DNA of 10,265 bases, from NCBI GenBank assembly GCA_945786935.1, contig CALZFY010000079.1:1-10265 (forward strand). Direction: 5' to 3'. Shown in pieces: positions 1 through 4,713 of the stretch. Both the position numbers and the translations under genes were made by a program. How positions within the stretch are numbered: position 1 is the stretch's first letter; every line of letters begins with the position of its first letter. The notes beneath the pieces were generated by a model that saw only the letters and a program-made list of their open reading frames with translations, did no database searches and was not told the origin of the DNA. The DNA is from HGM12587 sp945786935 (lineage in GTDB: Bacteria; Bacillota; Clostridia; Lachnospirales; Lachnospiraceae).

Positions 1-104
1 CTTTTTTCGGATAACAAATTCATCTCAACAGCATAAAATACCGTCAATCTACTATATTGTTCAATAGAAACTATTCCCGCAATTTTTCTGTGTTTTACTC
101 TCCG
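1..104 (-). CDS. possible partial ORF running off the left edge
   Basis: On the minus strand one frame stays open from 104 to the window edge. It reads like protein (IAGIVSIEQYSRLTVFYA, then VEMNLLSEK) and would continue outside the window. No good start codon is visible in this frame: a TAA lies at 105-107. ATG codons just upstream (starting at 121 and 114, minus strand) are in other frames, so a frameshift or a start outside the usual codons would be needed. A plausible minus-strand promoter lies 40-70 bp upstream (143-172). I do not recognise the family. It could be the 5' end of a real gene, a decayed one, or chance in AT-rich DNA. Confidence 0.25.
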
Positions 105-142
105 TTAGAAGCATATCTCATCCAAGGTACATACTAACTTTA

Positions 143-172
143 ATTATAACATTCCACACAAAAAATAAGCAA
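143..172 (-). promoter_or_regulatory. candidate minus-strand promoter near the left edge
   Basis: Read on the minus strand there is a -35-like TTGCTT (167-172), an 18-nt spacer, and a perfect -10 TATAAT (143-148) preceded by TGT, an extended -10. Transcription would start near 136 and run leftward into the partial ORF at the window edge. Judged on match to consensus only. Confidence 0.45.
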
Positions 173-314
173 TTATATTTATCTTGAGTTTCTGTAGTTT
201 TATTCACAGGCTCGTTTGTTTTTACGTTTCACAATAAACAACTATTTAAAAATGTCCAAAATATAAGAAATATCTTCCTGCCTCTTTTTGATTTAAAATA
301 TAATCACCTTATAA
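173..314. other. AT-rich stretch without recognisable genes
   Basis: Very AT-rich and full of stops in all frames. The only item noted is a 12-bp string, TTCACAGGCTCG (203-214), that recurs exactly at the right edge of the insertion sequence (2316-2327). Confidence 0.5.
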
Positions 315-629
315 AAAAAAGATTGCAAAAAACATATACTCATAATAAAATTAAGGCAAAGTAGTTTTATACAGTTTATCCAAAAAAAGTTTAAAAGGAA
401 AGGAAATTCTTCGCTCATTATAAATTTTTACGAAGCAAGATGCACATTAGATAAAATATCTTATATGACGAGTGTACCTATTACTGGCATTTTACAACCG
501 AATCTTATAGGTGAAGACTAAAAATCATTGATGAAGAAATGAGGAGAGCACGATTTTCAGCTTATCAGAAAAGGGTAAACGGCTTAACGAGAATTTGAAA
601 GAAACATGAATAATGGAAAATACAGATAG
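315..629 (+). pseudogene. frameshifted coding remnant upstream of the 57-codon gene
   Basis: Three plus-strand frames in turn look protein-like. Frame one is open from 315 to a TAA at 519-521 and ends ISYMTSVPITGILQPNLIGED. Frame two continues from about 522 to a TGA at 594-596 and reads KIIDEEMRRARFSAYQKR. Frame three, after a TAA at 585-587, gives REFERNMNNGKYR and stops at 627-629. That last tail closely resembles the C-terminus of the intact neighbour at 642-815 (KEFHKNLKNGKYK). The simplest reading is a decayed gene carrying frameshifts, partly related to its downstream neighbour. No ATG with a ribosome site is visible for frame one. Function is unknown. Confidence 0.35.
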
Positions 630-641
630 GAGTTTGATAAT

Positions 642-815
642 ATGGAATTGTTAATTTTTATCGGAATCGTGTGGATTATTATTGATATCATAAAAGAGAA
701 GTCAGAACCGACTATTCCGGCAGAGAATTGGAAGAATGTAGGTAAGACATGGGATGTATTTGATTTGGATGCAAAAGAGTTCCATAAGAATTTGAAAAAT
801 GGAAAGTATAAGTAA
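642..815 (+). CDS. small single-TM protein of unknown function (57 aa)
   Basis: A 57-codon gene with a clean AGGAG ribosome site (628-632) 9 nt before the ATG. The ribosome site overlaps the stop of the upstream remnant, which suggests the two were once translated in tandem. The protein starts with one hydrophobic helix (about residues 2-19, MELLIFIGIVWIIIDII). A polar tail follows, with a PAENW motif and a basic end, KEFHKNLKNGKYK. The layout suggests a membrane-anchored small protein with its tail in the cytoplasm. I do not recognise a named family. The insertion sequence begins 15 nt after the stop, so its original downstream context is lost. A long minus-strand ORF across this region is its shadow. 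Confidence 0.6.
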   Translation: MELLIFIGIVWIIIDIIKEKSEPTIPAENWKNVGKTWDVFDLDAKEFHKNLKNGKYK

Positions 816-830
816 GCCATCAGTAGACGG

Positions 831-852
831 TGTGAAATTTTTTCTGTAAATT
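831..852 (+). repeat. IS left terminal inverted repeat
   Basis: This 22-bp end matches the reverse complement of 2300-2321 at 18 of 22 positions. The mismatches are confined to the T-rich centre. It lies distal to the transposase stop codon. Confidence 0.8.
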
Positions 853-875
853 CAGATCTTCTATGATAATTGATG

Positions 876-917
876 CGGCTTGACAGCAGTTTACTGCGGT
901 TAAGCCGTTGTCTATTT
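876..917 (+). terminator. plus-strand terminator inside the IS left end
   Basis: CGGCTTGAC (876-884) pairs with GTTAAGCCG (899-907) and GCAGT (886-890) pairs with ACTGC (893-897), with one A/G mismatch between the two stems and a 2-nt loop. The U-rich run TTGTCTATTT follows. The G-U pair fits plus-strand RNA better than minus-strand RNA. It would stop transcription entering the element from the 57-codon gene, before that transcription could run antisense through the transposase. Confidence 0.55.
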
Positions 918-920
918 AAT

Positions 921-1001
921 AGCAAAAACAAGCTGGTATGTCAAGAGCGCCCAGTGAAATCTGGGCGTATATTTACTCTTGATATTCCAGCTTTTGTTGC
1001 T
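921..1001. repeat. 81-bp imperfect palindrome at the transposase 3' end
   Basis: The inner arms CGCCCAG and CTGGGCG close on a 6-nt loop around 955-960. They are enclosed by long outer arms, AGCAAAAACAAGCTGG (921-936) against CCAGCTTTTGTTGCT (987-1001), with CAAGAG/CTCTTG between. It ends within the transposase stop codon. It could terminate transcription in both directions or mask the gene from read-through. It is structured enough to form a cruciform or a strong RNA hairpin. Confidence 0.6.
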
Positions 1002-2244
1002 ATATCAGCATTCTGTCAGGGTACATAATCTCTAATTCCCCACGAACTTTGCCCCAGTTTCGGATTGGCATTGTCCACTTCTTTGCAATCTCGAAAGTTC
1101 CCAAGTATAGCGCCTTCATCAGTGCTTGGGAGCTTGGGAAGACGCTACGCTGTTTGTTTAATCTGCGATAACAGGAATTCAGTGATTCAATTGCGTTCGT
1201 AGTGTAAAATGCGGTACGGACGTCCTTGGAAAACTTAAAGATCGGGGATATTGCATCCCAATTCTCATGCCAGCGATTCATGGCGCTTGGATACTGCTCT
1301 GACCATTTTTTAGTCACAGACTCTAACTGCTTCCTGGCAGCTTCTTCGTCTGCAGCTGTATATATTGTTTTTAAGTCTTTTGCAAACGACTTCATATCCT
1401 TGTTTGCAACATATTTAAGGGTATTTCTCACCATATGAACAATGCAACGCTGTTGTTCCGTTTTAGGGAATGCCGCAGAGATTGCCTCTTTTATTCCGGT
1501 CAATCCATCAGAGCATAGAATGAGAATATCCTGGACTCCACGATTCTTCAGACTGTTCAATACAGACAACCAGTATTTACTGCTTTCATTTTCACCCACA
1601 ACAATACTTAGAACTTCTTTCATACCATCTTCATTGATGCCGAGTACAACATATGCTGCCAGCTTTCTGATTATCCCATCATCACGTACAGAGAAGTGTA
1701 CTGCATCAATGAAAACGATTGGGTATACAGGTGACAATGGACGATTTTGCCATTCTTCAATTCGTGGAAGAAGCTTATCTGTGATATCGGATACCATTCC
1801 TTCGCTAACTTCAAATCCGTAAATATCCTCTATTGTTTCTGAAATCTGTCGAGTGGTCATTCCCTTTGCATACATTGCAATAATCTTGTCATCAATTGAA
1901 GAAATATCTTTTTGGCGTTTTGGAAGCACTTGTGGTTCAAAGGAACTCTGGCGATCCTGTGGCACATCTACTTCGAATTCGCCGTATTTACTACGAACCG
2001 TCTTAGACTTTGTACCATTGCGGTAATTAGGCTCACCAGATCTTTCATAGCGATTATAGCCAAGATGATTGTCCATTTCTGTTTCAAGCATATCTTGAAT
2101 CGTTCCAGAAAGCAGGTCTTTTAATGCCTCCTGAATATCATCTGCAGATTGGATATCATACTCTTGGAGTAGTCCCTGGATAAGATTTCTCTTTCCTTCG
2201 GTCATTTGTTTTGGTTTGTAAACTTCTTTTTTTCTGTTTGCCAT
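1000..2244 (-). CDS. IS256-family (Mutator-type) transposase, 414 aa
   Basis: This is the DDE transposase of the surrounding insertion sequence; it cuts and moves the element. The length fits the family (about 390-415 aa). The catalytic triad is visible as D180 (VFIDAVHF), D246 (CSDGLTGI) and E353 (TTNAIESLNS), with the family's C-x2-H block, QRCIVHMVRN, at 265-274. The N-terminal 150 residues carry the usual helical DNA-binding part (LETEMDNHLGY, then RNGTKSKTV). The start at 2244 is supported by an AGGAGG site (2254-2259) with 9-nt spacing. That ribosome site lies inside a 16-bp hairpin, so translation from outside transcripts should be poor. No frameshift or missing catalytic residue was seen, so the copy may be active. 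Confidence 0.95.
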   Translation of the reverse strand: MANRKKEVYKPKQMTEGKRNLIQGLLQEYDIQSADDIQEALKDLLSGTIQDMLETEMDNHLGYNRYERSGEPNYRNGTKSKTVRSKYGEFEVDVPQDRQSSFEPQVLPKRQKDISSIDDKIIAMYAKGMTTRQISETIEDIYGFEVSEGMVSDITDKLLPRIEEWQNRPLSPVYPIVFIDAVHFSVRDDGIIRKLAAYVVLGINEDGMKEVLSIVVGENESSKYWLSVLNSLKNRGVQDILILCSDGLTGIKEAISAAFPKTEQQRCIVHMVRNTLKYVANKDMKSFAKDLKTIYTAADEEAARKQLESVTKKWSEQYPSAMNRWHENWDAISPIFKFSKDVRTAFYTTNAIESLNSCYRRLNKQRSVFPSSQALMKALYLGTFEIAKKWTMPIRNWGKVRGELEIMYPDRMLI

Positions 2245-2248
2245 AATA

Positions 2249-2300
2249 AAAGGCCTCCTATGATTTAATATTTTATCATAGAAGACCTTTGTATTGTCTA
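2249..2300 (-). promoter_or_regulatory. transposase leader: SD-masking hairpin with a nested promoter
   Basis: On the minus strand, the arm at 2290-2275 pairs with 2264-2249 over 16 bp, counting two U-G pairs, around a 10-nt loop. The 3' arm contains the AGGAGG ribosome site (2254-2259). An extended -10, TGATAAAAT (2278-2270), sits in the 5' arm and loop, with TAGACA (2295-2300) 19 nt upstream. A transcript from it would start near 2263. It would lack the 5' arm and so leave the ribosome site free. Confidence 0.6.
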
Positions 2301-2321
2301 ATTTACAGAGATTTTTTCACA
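2300..2321 (-). repeat. IS right terminal inverted repeat
   Basis: This is the partner of 831-852 and lies upstream of the transposase start. Transposase would bind both ends. Confidence 0.8.
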
Positions 2322-2339
2322 GGCTCGAAGGTGACGATA

Positions 2340-2936
2340 ATGAAGAGGTTGATTTCTAAAATATTTGCAATATTATCTATTGCTCTTGTATGTTGTATAT
2401 TTTTTGACTATACAAATAGTGAAATAATCAATTTCAGCTTTATATTTTCTGGTTCCATTGATATTTTGGCTGTGTCTTTAGCTGTTACCGCAATATTTTT
2501 TACAGTTATTGATAGGTATAAATCAAAGCAAGATCATCCGGAATCTATAGAGAAACTATGCTTGCCAATTTTAAAGGAAATGTGCGATAACGTATTAGGA
2601 ATACTGTTCTCTGTAATTACAATGTTTTCTGTTTCAATTTTGGAAGGATTTTTGGATACTTTAACTTTTCCTGAATTTATGGGGAATTTCTCGATTTCAT
2701 GCTTTGTATACTTGGCCGGATTTATTTTTATTCTTGCGATACTATATGACATTACAAAATCAATATTAAATTTGACTTGTGGTCTCTTTGTTTCAAATAA
2801 AAAAGATATTTCGAATGAAAAATATACATATTTGATGGAAATCTGCAGAAAACTAGACCATGAACATTTTAATGAGTTACTTAATTATGTTAGGACATTG
2901 ATCGTGAAGCAGGAGCTAGAAAAAAATAAAAAGTAA
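2340..2936 (+). CDS. four-TM membrane protein of unknown function (198 aa)
   Basis: I do not recognise the family. Four hydrophobic segments are visible at about residues 5-23, 38-57, 84-104 and 118-137, joined by short charged loops. A hydrophilic, Lys/Glu-rich C-terminal tail of about 45 residues follows and is likely cytoplasmic. No signal peptidase site or catalytic motif stands out. I chose the ATG at 2340 (MKRLISK). The frame extends upstream to 2289, but that part would be translated insertion-sequence end. The ribosome site is weak (GAAGGTG, about 8 nt before the ATG). The IS ends 18 bp upstream, so the native promoter or 5' end may have been lost and this gene may now be silent. Very AT-rich composition suggests transfer. 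It could be accessory cargo of the integrated element. Confidence 0.6.
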   Translation: MKRLISKIFAILSIALVCCIFFDYTNSEIINFSFIFSGSIDILAVSLAVTAIFFTVIDRYKSKQDHPESIEKLCLPILKEMCDNVLGILFSVITMFSVSILEGFLDTLTFPEFMGNFSISCFVYLAGFIFILAILYDITKSILNLTCGLFVSNKKDISNEKYTYLMEICRKLDHEHFNELLNYVRTLIVKQELEKNKK

Positions 2937-2941
2937 TATTC

Positions 2942-2968
2942 CAACTGGTGGCACTATGTCACCAGTTG
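2942..2968. terminator. hairpin after the four-TM gene
   Basis: CAACTGGTG (2942-2950) pairs with CACCAGTTG (2960-2968) as a perfect 9-bp stem with a 9-nt loop, 5 bp after the gene ends. No U-run follows on the plus strand, so plus-strand terminator activity is uncertain. It could instead protect the mRNA 3' end. Confidence 0.4.
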
Positions 2969-3016
2969 ATTAAAAAATAATAGTATATTTACCATGGCAG
3001 CCGAAGGGCGTGCTGG

Positions 3017-3045
3017 CATCCGTCCTGAGTCTTGACAGGAGGATG
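3017..3045 (+). promoter_or_regulatory. hairpin masking the toxin ribosome site
   Basis: CATCC (3017-3021) pairs with GGATG (3041-3045), and TCCTG (3023-3027) with CAGGA (3036-3040), with one bulged G (3022) and an 8-nt loop. The ribosome site AGGAGG (3037-3042) is fully inside the stem. Such 5' structures commonly limit translation of type I toxin mRNAs. Confidence 0.6.
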
Positions 3046-3051
3046 ATGCTT

Positions 3052-3132
3052 ATGAGTACATATGAGGAATTCATGGTGATCTTAACCGTTGGTTTACTCA
3101 TCGTTGCAATTTTGAATTTGAAAAATAAGTAA
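3052..3132 (+). CDS. Hol_Tox-like 26-aa hydrophobic peptide, putative type I toxin
   Basis: A 26-codon gene with a strong AGGAGG site 9 nt before the ATG. The peptide begins MSTYEEFMVILTVG, continues with a hydrophobic segment (LLIVAIL) and ends in a basic tail (NLKNK). The MSTYE start, single membrane helix and Lys-rich end match the putative holin-like toxin family to which Bacillus TxpA-type toxins belong, though it is shorter than TxpA. Such peptides insert in the membrane when their antisense RNA fails to silence them. Context agrees: a 5' hairpin hides the ribosome site, and a consensus promoter/terminator pair on the opposite strand predicts an RNA overlapping the 3' end. No clear toxin promoter was found upstream. 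It sits just upstream of the integrase, where an addiction module would stabilise the element. Confidence 0.7.
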   Translation: MSTYEEFMVILTVGLLIVAILNLKNK

Positions 3133-3168
3133 GCCGCCCTGCTCCTTGGCCGGATGGGCGACTTACTA
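3117..3168 (-). terminator. minus-strand terminator of the antitoxin RNA
   Basis: On the minus strand AGTAAGTCGCCC pairs with GGGCGGCTTACT as a 12-bp stem (one U-G pair), followed by TATTTTTC. The arms are in the plus-strand intervals 3129-3140 and about 3157-3168. The U-run overlaps the toxin's final lysine and asparagine codons. Confidence 0.6.
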
Positions 3169-3182
3169 AGTTCGTTTTGATT

Positions 3183-3225
3183 CGCCGGGACGGCTAGTCT
3201 GCACCTACCTGCCGGCTGTCTTGTT
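3183..3225 (+). terminator. possible terminator of the toxin mRNA
   Basis: GCCGG (3184-3188) can pair with CCGGC (3212-3216), followed by TGTCTTGTT. Alternative pairings (CGGC 3191-3194 with GCCG 3211-3214) are possible. It lies where a toxin mRNA should end to overlap the antisense RNA. Confidence 0.4.
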
Positions 3226-3231
3226 AAGTAT

Positions 3232-3259
3232 ATTATAGCAAATCTTTATGATTTGTCAA
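3232..3259 (-). promoter_or_regulatory. consensus minus-strand promoter (antitoxin RNA)
   Basis: Both boxes are perfect: TTGACA (3254-3259, minus strand) and TATAAT (3232-3237), 16 nt apart, with an extended TGC before the -10. It is the best promoter in the window. It points away from the integrase and into the toxin 3' region, where no protein gene lies on that strand. Confidence 0.75.
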
Positions 3260-3261
3260 AT

Positions 3262-3299
3262 AATTAAAAACCGCCCCAGTGCTACCAACACTGAGACGG
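3262..3299 (-). terminator. minus-strand terminator of the second small RNA
   Basis: The minus-strand arm CCGTCTCAGTG (3299-3289) pairs with CACTGGGGCGG (3281-3271) over 11 bp including two U-G pairs, around a 7-nt loop. TTTTTAATTA follows. Confidence 0.65.
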
Positions 3300-3336
3300 C
3301 AAGCATACATCCGAAGATATACACTAATTCGTGACG
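3262..3336 (-). ncRNA. predicted second small RNA, antisense to the integrase leader
   Basis: A consensus promoter at 3342-3370 would start an RNA near 3335. It ends at a strong minus-strand terminator (3299-3271 stem, then TTTTTAATTA), giving about 70-75 nt. The RNA has a small 5' hairpin (CAC/GTG around 3322-3333) and the terminator stem. The terminator stem contains two G-U pairs that are only stable in minus-strand RNA, which argues that this strand is the transcribed one. It is complementary to the upstream part of the integrase mRNA leader and does not overlap the first antisense RNA. Confidence 0.5.
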
Positions 3337-3405
3337 GAAGTATTGTATCATCTTCGGAACAGCTTTGCAAGCGGAACATCCGTTCCTCGCTGGCTGTTAT
3401 TTTTA
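3311..3405 (+). promoter_or_regulatory. structured integrase leader with terminator-like hairpin
   Basis: Two adjacent hairpins can form in plus-strand RNA. The first pairs CCGAAGAT (3311-3318) with ATCTTCGG (3350-3357), extended by ATAC/GTAT with a bulge. The second pairs AACAGC (3358-3363) with GCTGTT (3393-3398), enclosing GGAAC/GTTCC (3373-3377, 3382-3386), and is followed by ATTTTTAT. The second resembles a rho-independent terminator placed 15-20 nt before the integrase ribosome site (3421-3425), so it could act as an attenuator. Confidence 0.45.
3342..3370 (-). promoter_or_regulatory. consensus minus-strand promoter (second small RNA)
   Basis: Minus-strand TTGCAA (3365-3370), a 17-nt spacer, and TACAAT (3342-3347) preceded by an extended TGA. 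It lies inside the integrase leader, about 65-90 bp before the integrase start. Confidence 0.6.
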
Positions 3406-3433
3406 TACCCATTTTTACAAGGAGGATGATATT

Positions 3434-4687
3434 ATGGCACTTATTAACTGTCCAGAATGTAACAACGAAGTTTCCGATCAGGCTTACATGTGCCCCAGGT
3501 GCGGGTTCCCGATCACTGCACAAAAGACGGCCACAAAAGCAAAACGTGTTTCCAAGAAAAGAAAGCGTCTGCCAAATGGGTTTGGAAGCATTACAGAGCT
3601 GAAGAATCCCAACCTTCGAAAACGATTTTTTGCAAGGGTAACTGTTGGAAGAACACCTACCGGAAGATGTATTTTGAAATCTCTAAAGCCGGATGCATAT
3701 TTTGAGACCTACGAAGATGCATTTGTTGCGCTGGTAGAATACAATAAAAATCCTTATGATCTAGAGCCGGATATTACAGTGCAGGAGCTATATGATAAAT
3801 GGTCAGAGGAATACTTTAAAACTCTGTCTTCCAGCACATCGGAAAGAACCATTACATCTGCATGGGCTTACTGCTCTTCGATCTATTCCATGCGGGCAAA
3901 AGACGTCCGGGCACGGCACATAAAAGGATGCATGGAAGAAGGATATAGAATCGAAAACAAGGGAAAGAAAAAAGGAGAAAAAGTTTTTGCATCCGCAAGT
4001 ACGAAATCAAGAATAAAATCATTATTCAATTTGATGTTTGACTATGCTTTGGAATATGAAATTGTAGACAAGAATTATGCAAGAACTTTTGATTTGTCCG
4101 GTGAAATAATAAAAGAACGTGAAGACGCCAAAATCGACCATATACGTTTTTCTGATGAAGAACTGGATAAATTATGGAAGAATGTTGAAAACGTTCCATA
4201 TGTCGATATTATCCTTATTCAGTGCTATTCTGGTTGGCGTCCACAGGAGCTTGGATTAATAAAACTTTCTGATGTAGATTTAGAAAACTGGACTTTCAAG
4301 GGCGGTATGAAAACTGCAGCCGGAAAAGACAGGATTGTTCCAATTCATACAAAAATAAGAAATTTGGTTCAATCCAGATACATAGAAGCACAGGAAGTAA
4401 ACAGTGATTATATTTTTAACTGTACGGATGCTGCTAAATCCGGAAAATTTTTTAGCTACGACAAGTATAAGGTAAGATTCCAGAAAGTAATATCGGTTCT
4501 GGAGTTAGACCAAAGGCACAGACCGCATGATCCAAGAAAAACATTTGTATCCATGGCAAAAGAATCGGATATGAACGAGCACGTGATTAAACTACTGATT
4601 GGTCATTCTGATAAGGATATTACAGAGAATACCTATACTGAAAGAAGTATTGAGAATTTGAGAAAAGAAATTGAAAAGATCAAATAA
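3434..4687 (+). CDS. tyrosine site-specific integrase with N-terminal zinc ribbon (417 aa)
   Basis: This phage/ICE-type integrase would catalyse recombination between the element and the chromosome. The start at 3434 has a GGAGG site (3421-3425) 8 nt upstream; an in-frame extension to 3365 lacks one. Domains in order: a zinc ribbon (C6-x2-C9, C20-x2-C23); a basic linker; an arm-binding-like segment (about 45-105, NGFGSITELKNPNLRKRFFARV); a helical core-binding domain (about 112-220); and the catalytic domain (about 235-410). Catalytic residues visible are R269 (GWRPQELG), H365 and R368 (HDPRKT), H391 (IGHSD) and the nucleophile Y401 (NTYTE). A Lys in the KTAAGKDR stretch (293-300) fits the beta-hairpin lysine. 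All key residues are present, so it looks functional. It points toward the chromosomal junction and ends in a strong hairpin. Confidence 0.93.
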   Translation: MALINCPECNNEVSDQAYMCPRCGFPITAQKTATKAKRVSKKRKRLPNGFGSITELKNPNLRKRFFARVTVGRTPTGRCILKSLKPDAYFETYEDAFVALVEYNKNPYDLEPDITVQELYDKWSEEYFKTLSSSTSERTITSAWAYCSSIYSMRAKDVRARHIKGCMEEGYRIENKGKKKGEKVFASASTKSRIKSLFNLMFDYALEYEIVDKNYARTFDLSGEIIKEREDAKIDHIRFSDEELDKLWKNVENVPYVDIILIQCYSGWRPQELGLIKLSDVDLENWTFKGGMKTAAGKDRIVPIHTKIRNLVQSRYIEAQEVNSDYIFNCTDAAKSGKFFSYDKYKVRFQKVISVLELDQRHRPHDPRKTFVSMAKESDMNEHVIKLLIGHSDKDITENTYTERSIENLRKEIEKIK

Positions 4688-4712
4688 AAGGGTGGGATTT
4701 CTCCCACCCTTT
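4687..4712. terminator. integrase terminator, probably bidirectional
   Basis: AAAGGGTGGGA (4687-4697) and TCCCACCCTTT (4702-4712) form a perfect 11-bp stem with a 4-nt loop, overlapping the last base of the stop codon. The symmetric A- and T-rich edges let it work on both strands. It would also stop minus-strand read-through from the GGGtGRT gene. Confidence 0.8.
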
Positions 4713-4713
4713 C

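Larger units (their letters stand above)
831..2321 (-). mobile_element. IS256-family insertion sequence, about 1.49 kb, complete
   Basis: The ends are imperfect inverted repeats of 22 bp, 831-852 and 2300-2321, that match at 18 of 22 positions. Both start TGTGAAA and end CTGTAAATT when read inward. A second, subterminal inverted pair of 13 bp (TCTTCTATGATAA) lies at 857-869 and, on the opposite strand, at 2273-2285. Between them is one full-length transposase gene on the minus strand. IS256-family elements usually make an 8-9 bp target duplication, but the 8-bp flanks GTAGACGG (823-830) and GGCTCGAA (2322-2329) do not match. The two sides may therefore have been joined by a later rearrangement. 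Confidence 0.85.
3113..3226 (-). ncRNA. predicted antisense antitoxin RNA of the mini-toxin
   Basis: The RNA would start near 3225, set by the promoter at 3232-3259, and end after the terminator hairpin at 3129-3168. That is about 105-115 nt. It overlaps the last toxin codons and the whole toxin 3' untranslated region, the same tail-to-tail layout as txpA/RatA in Bacillus. Its internal GC-rich segments (3183-3220) can form hairpins with exposed loops suited to initial pairing. The existence of the RNA is inferred from promoter and terminator signals only. Confidence 0.55.

Noticed and set aside
584..931. 115-codon minus-strand ORF
   Set aside because: It is antisense to the 57-codon gene and crosses the IS left end. 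The plus-strand gene has a proper ribosome site and explains the frame.
2289..2339. Upstream extension of the four-TM protein
   Set aside because: These 17 codons would be translated from the IS end. The ATG at 2340 starts a normal first TM helix.
2955..2991. Promoter for the toxin mRNA
   Set aside because: TATATT at 2984-2989 is a possible -10, but no -35 hexamer is found at 16-18 nt, so I did not list it as a feature.
3032..3037. TTGACA in the toxin leader as a -35 box
   Set aside because: No -10-like hexamer lies 16-18 nt downstream, and the bases overlap the hairpin and ribosome site.
3233..3523. 96-codon minus-strand ORF across the integrase leader
   Set aside because: It runs through a strong minus-strand terminator and both small-RNA promoters, has no ribosome site at its start and overlaps the real integrase start. 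The RNA interpretation explains the region better.
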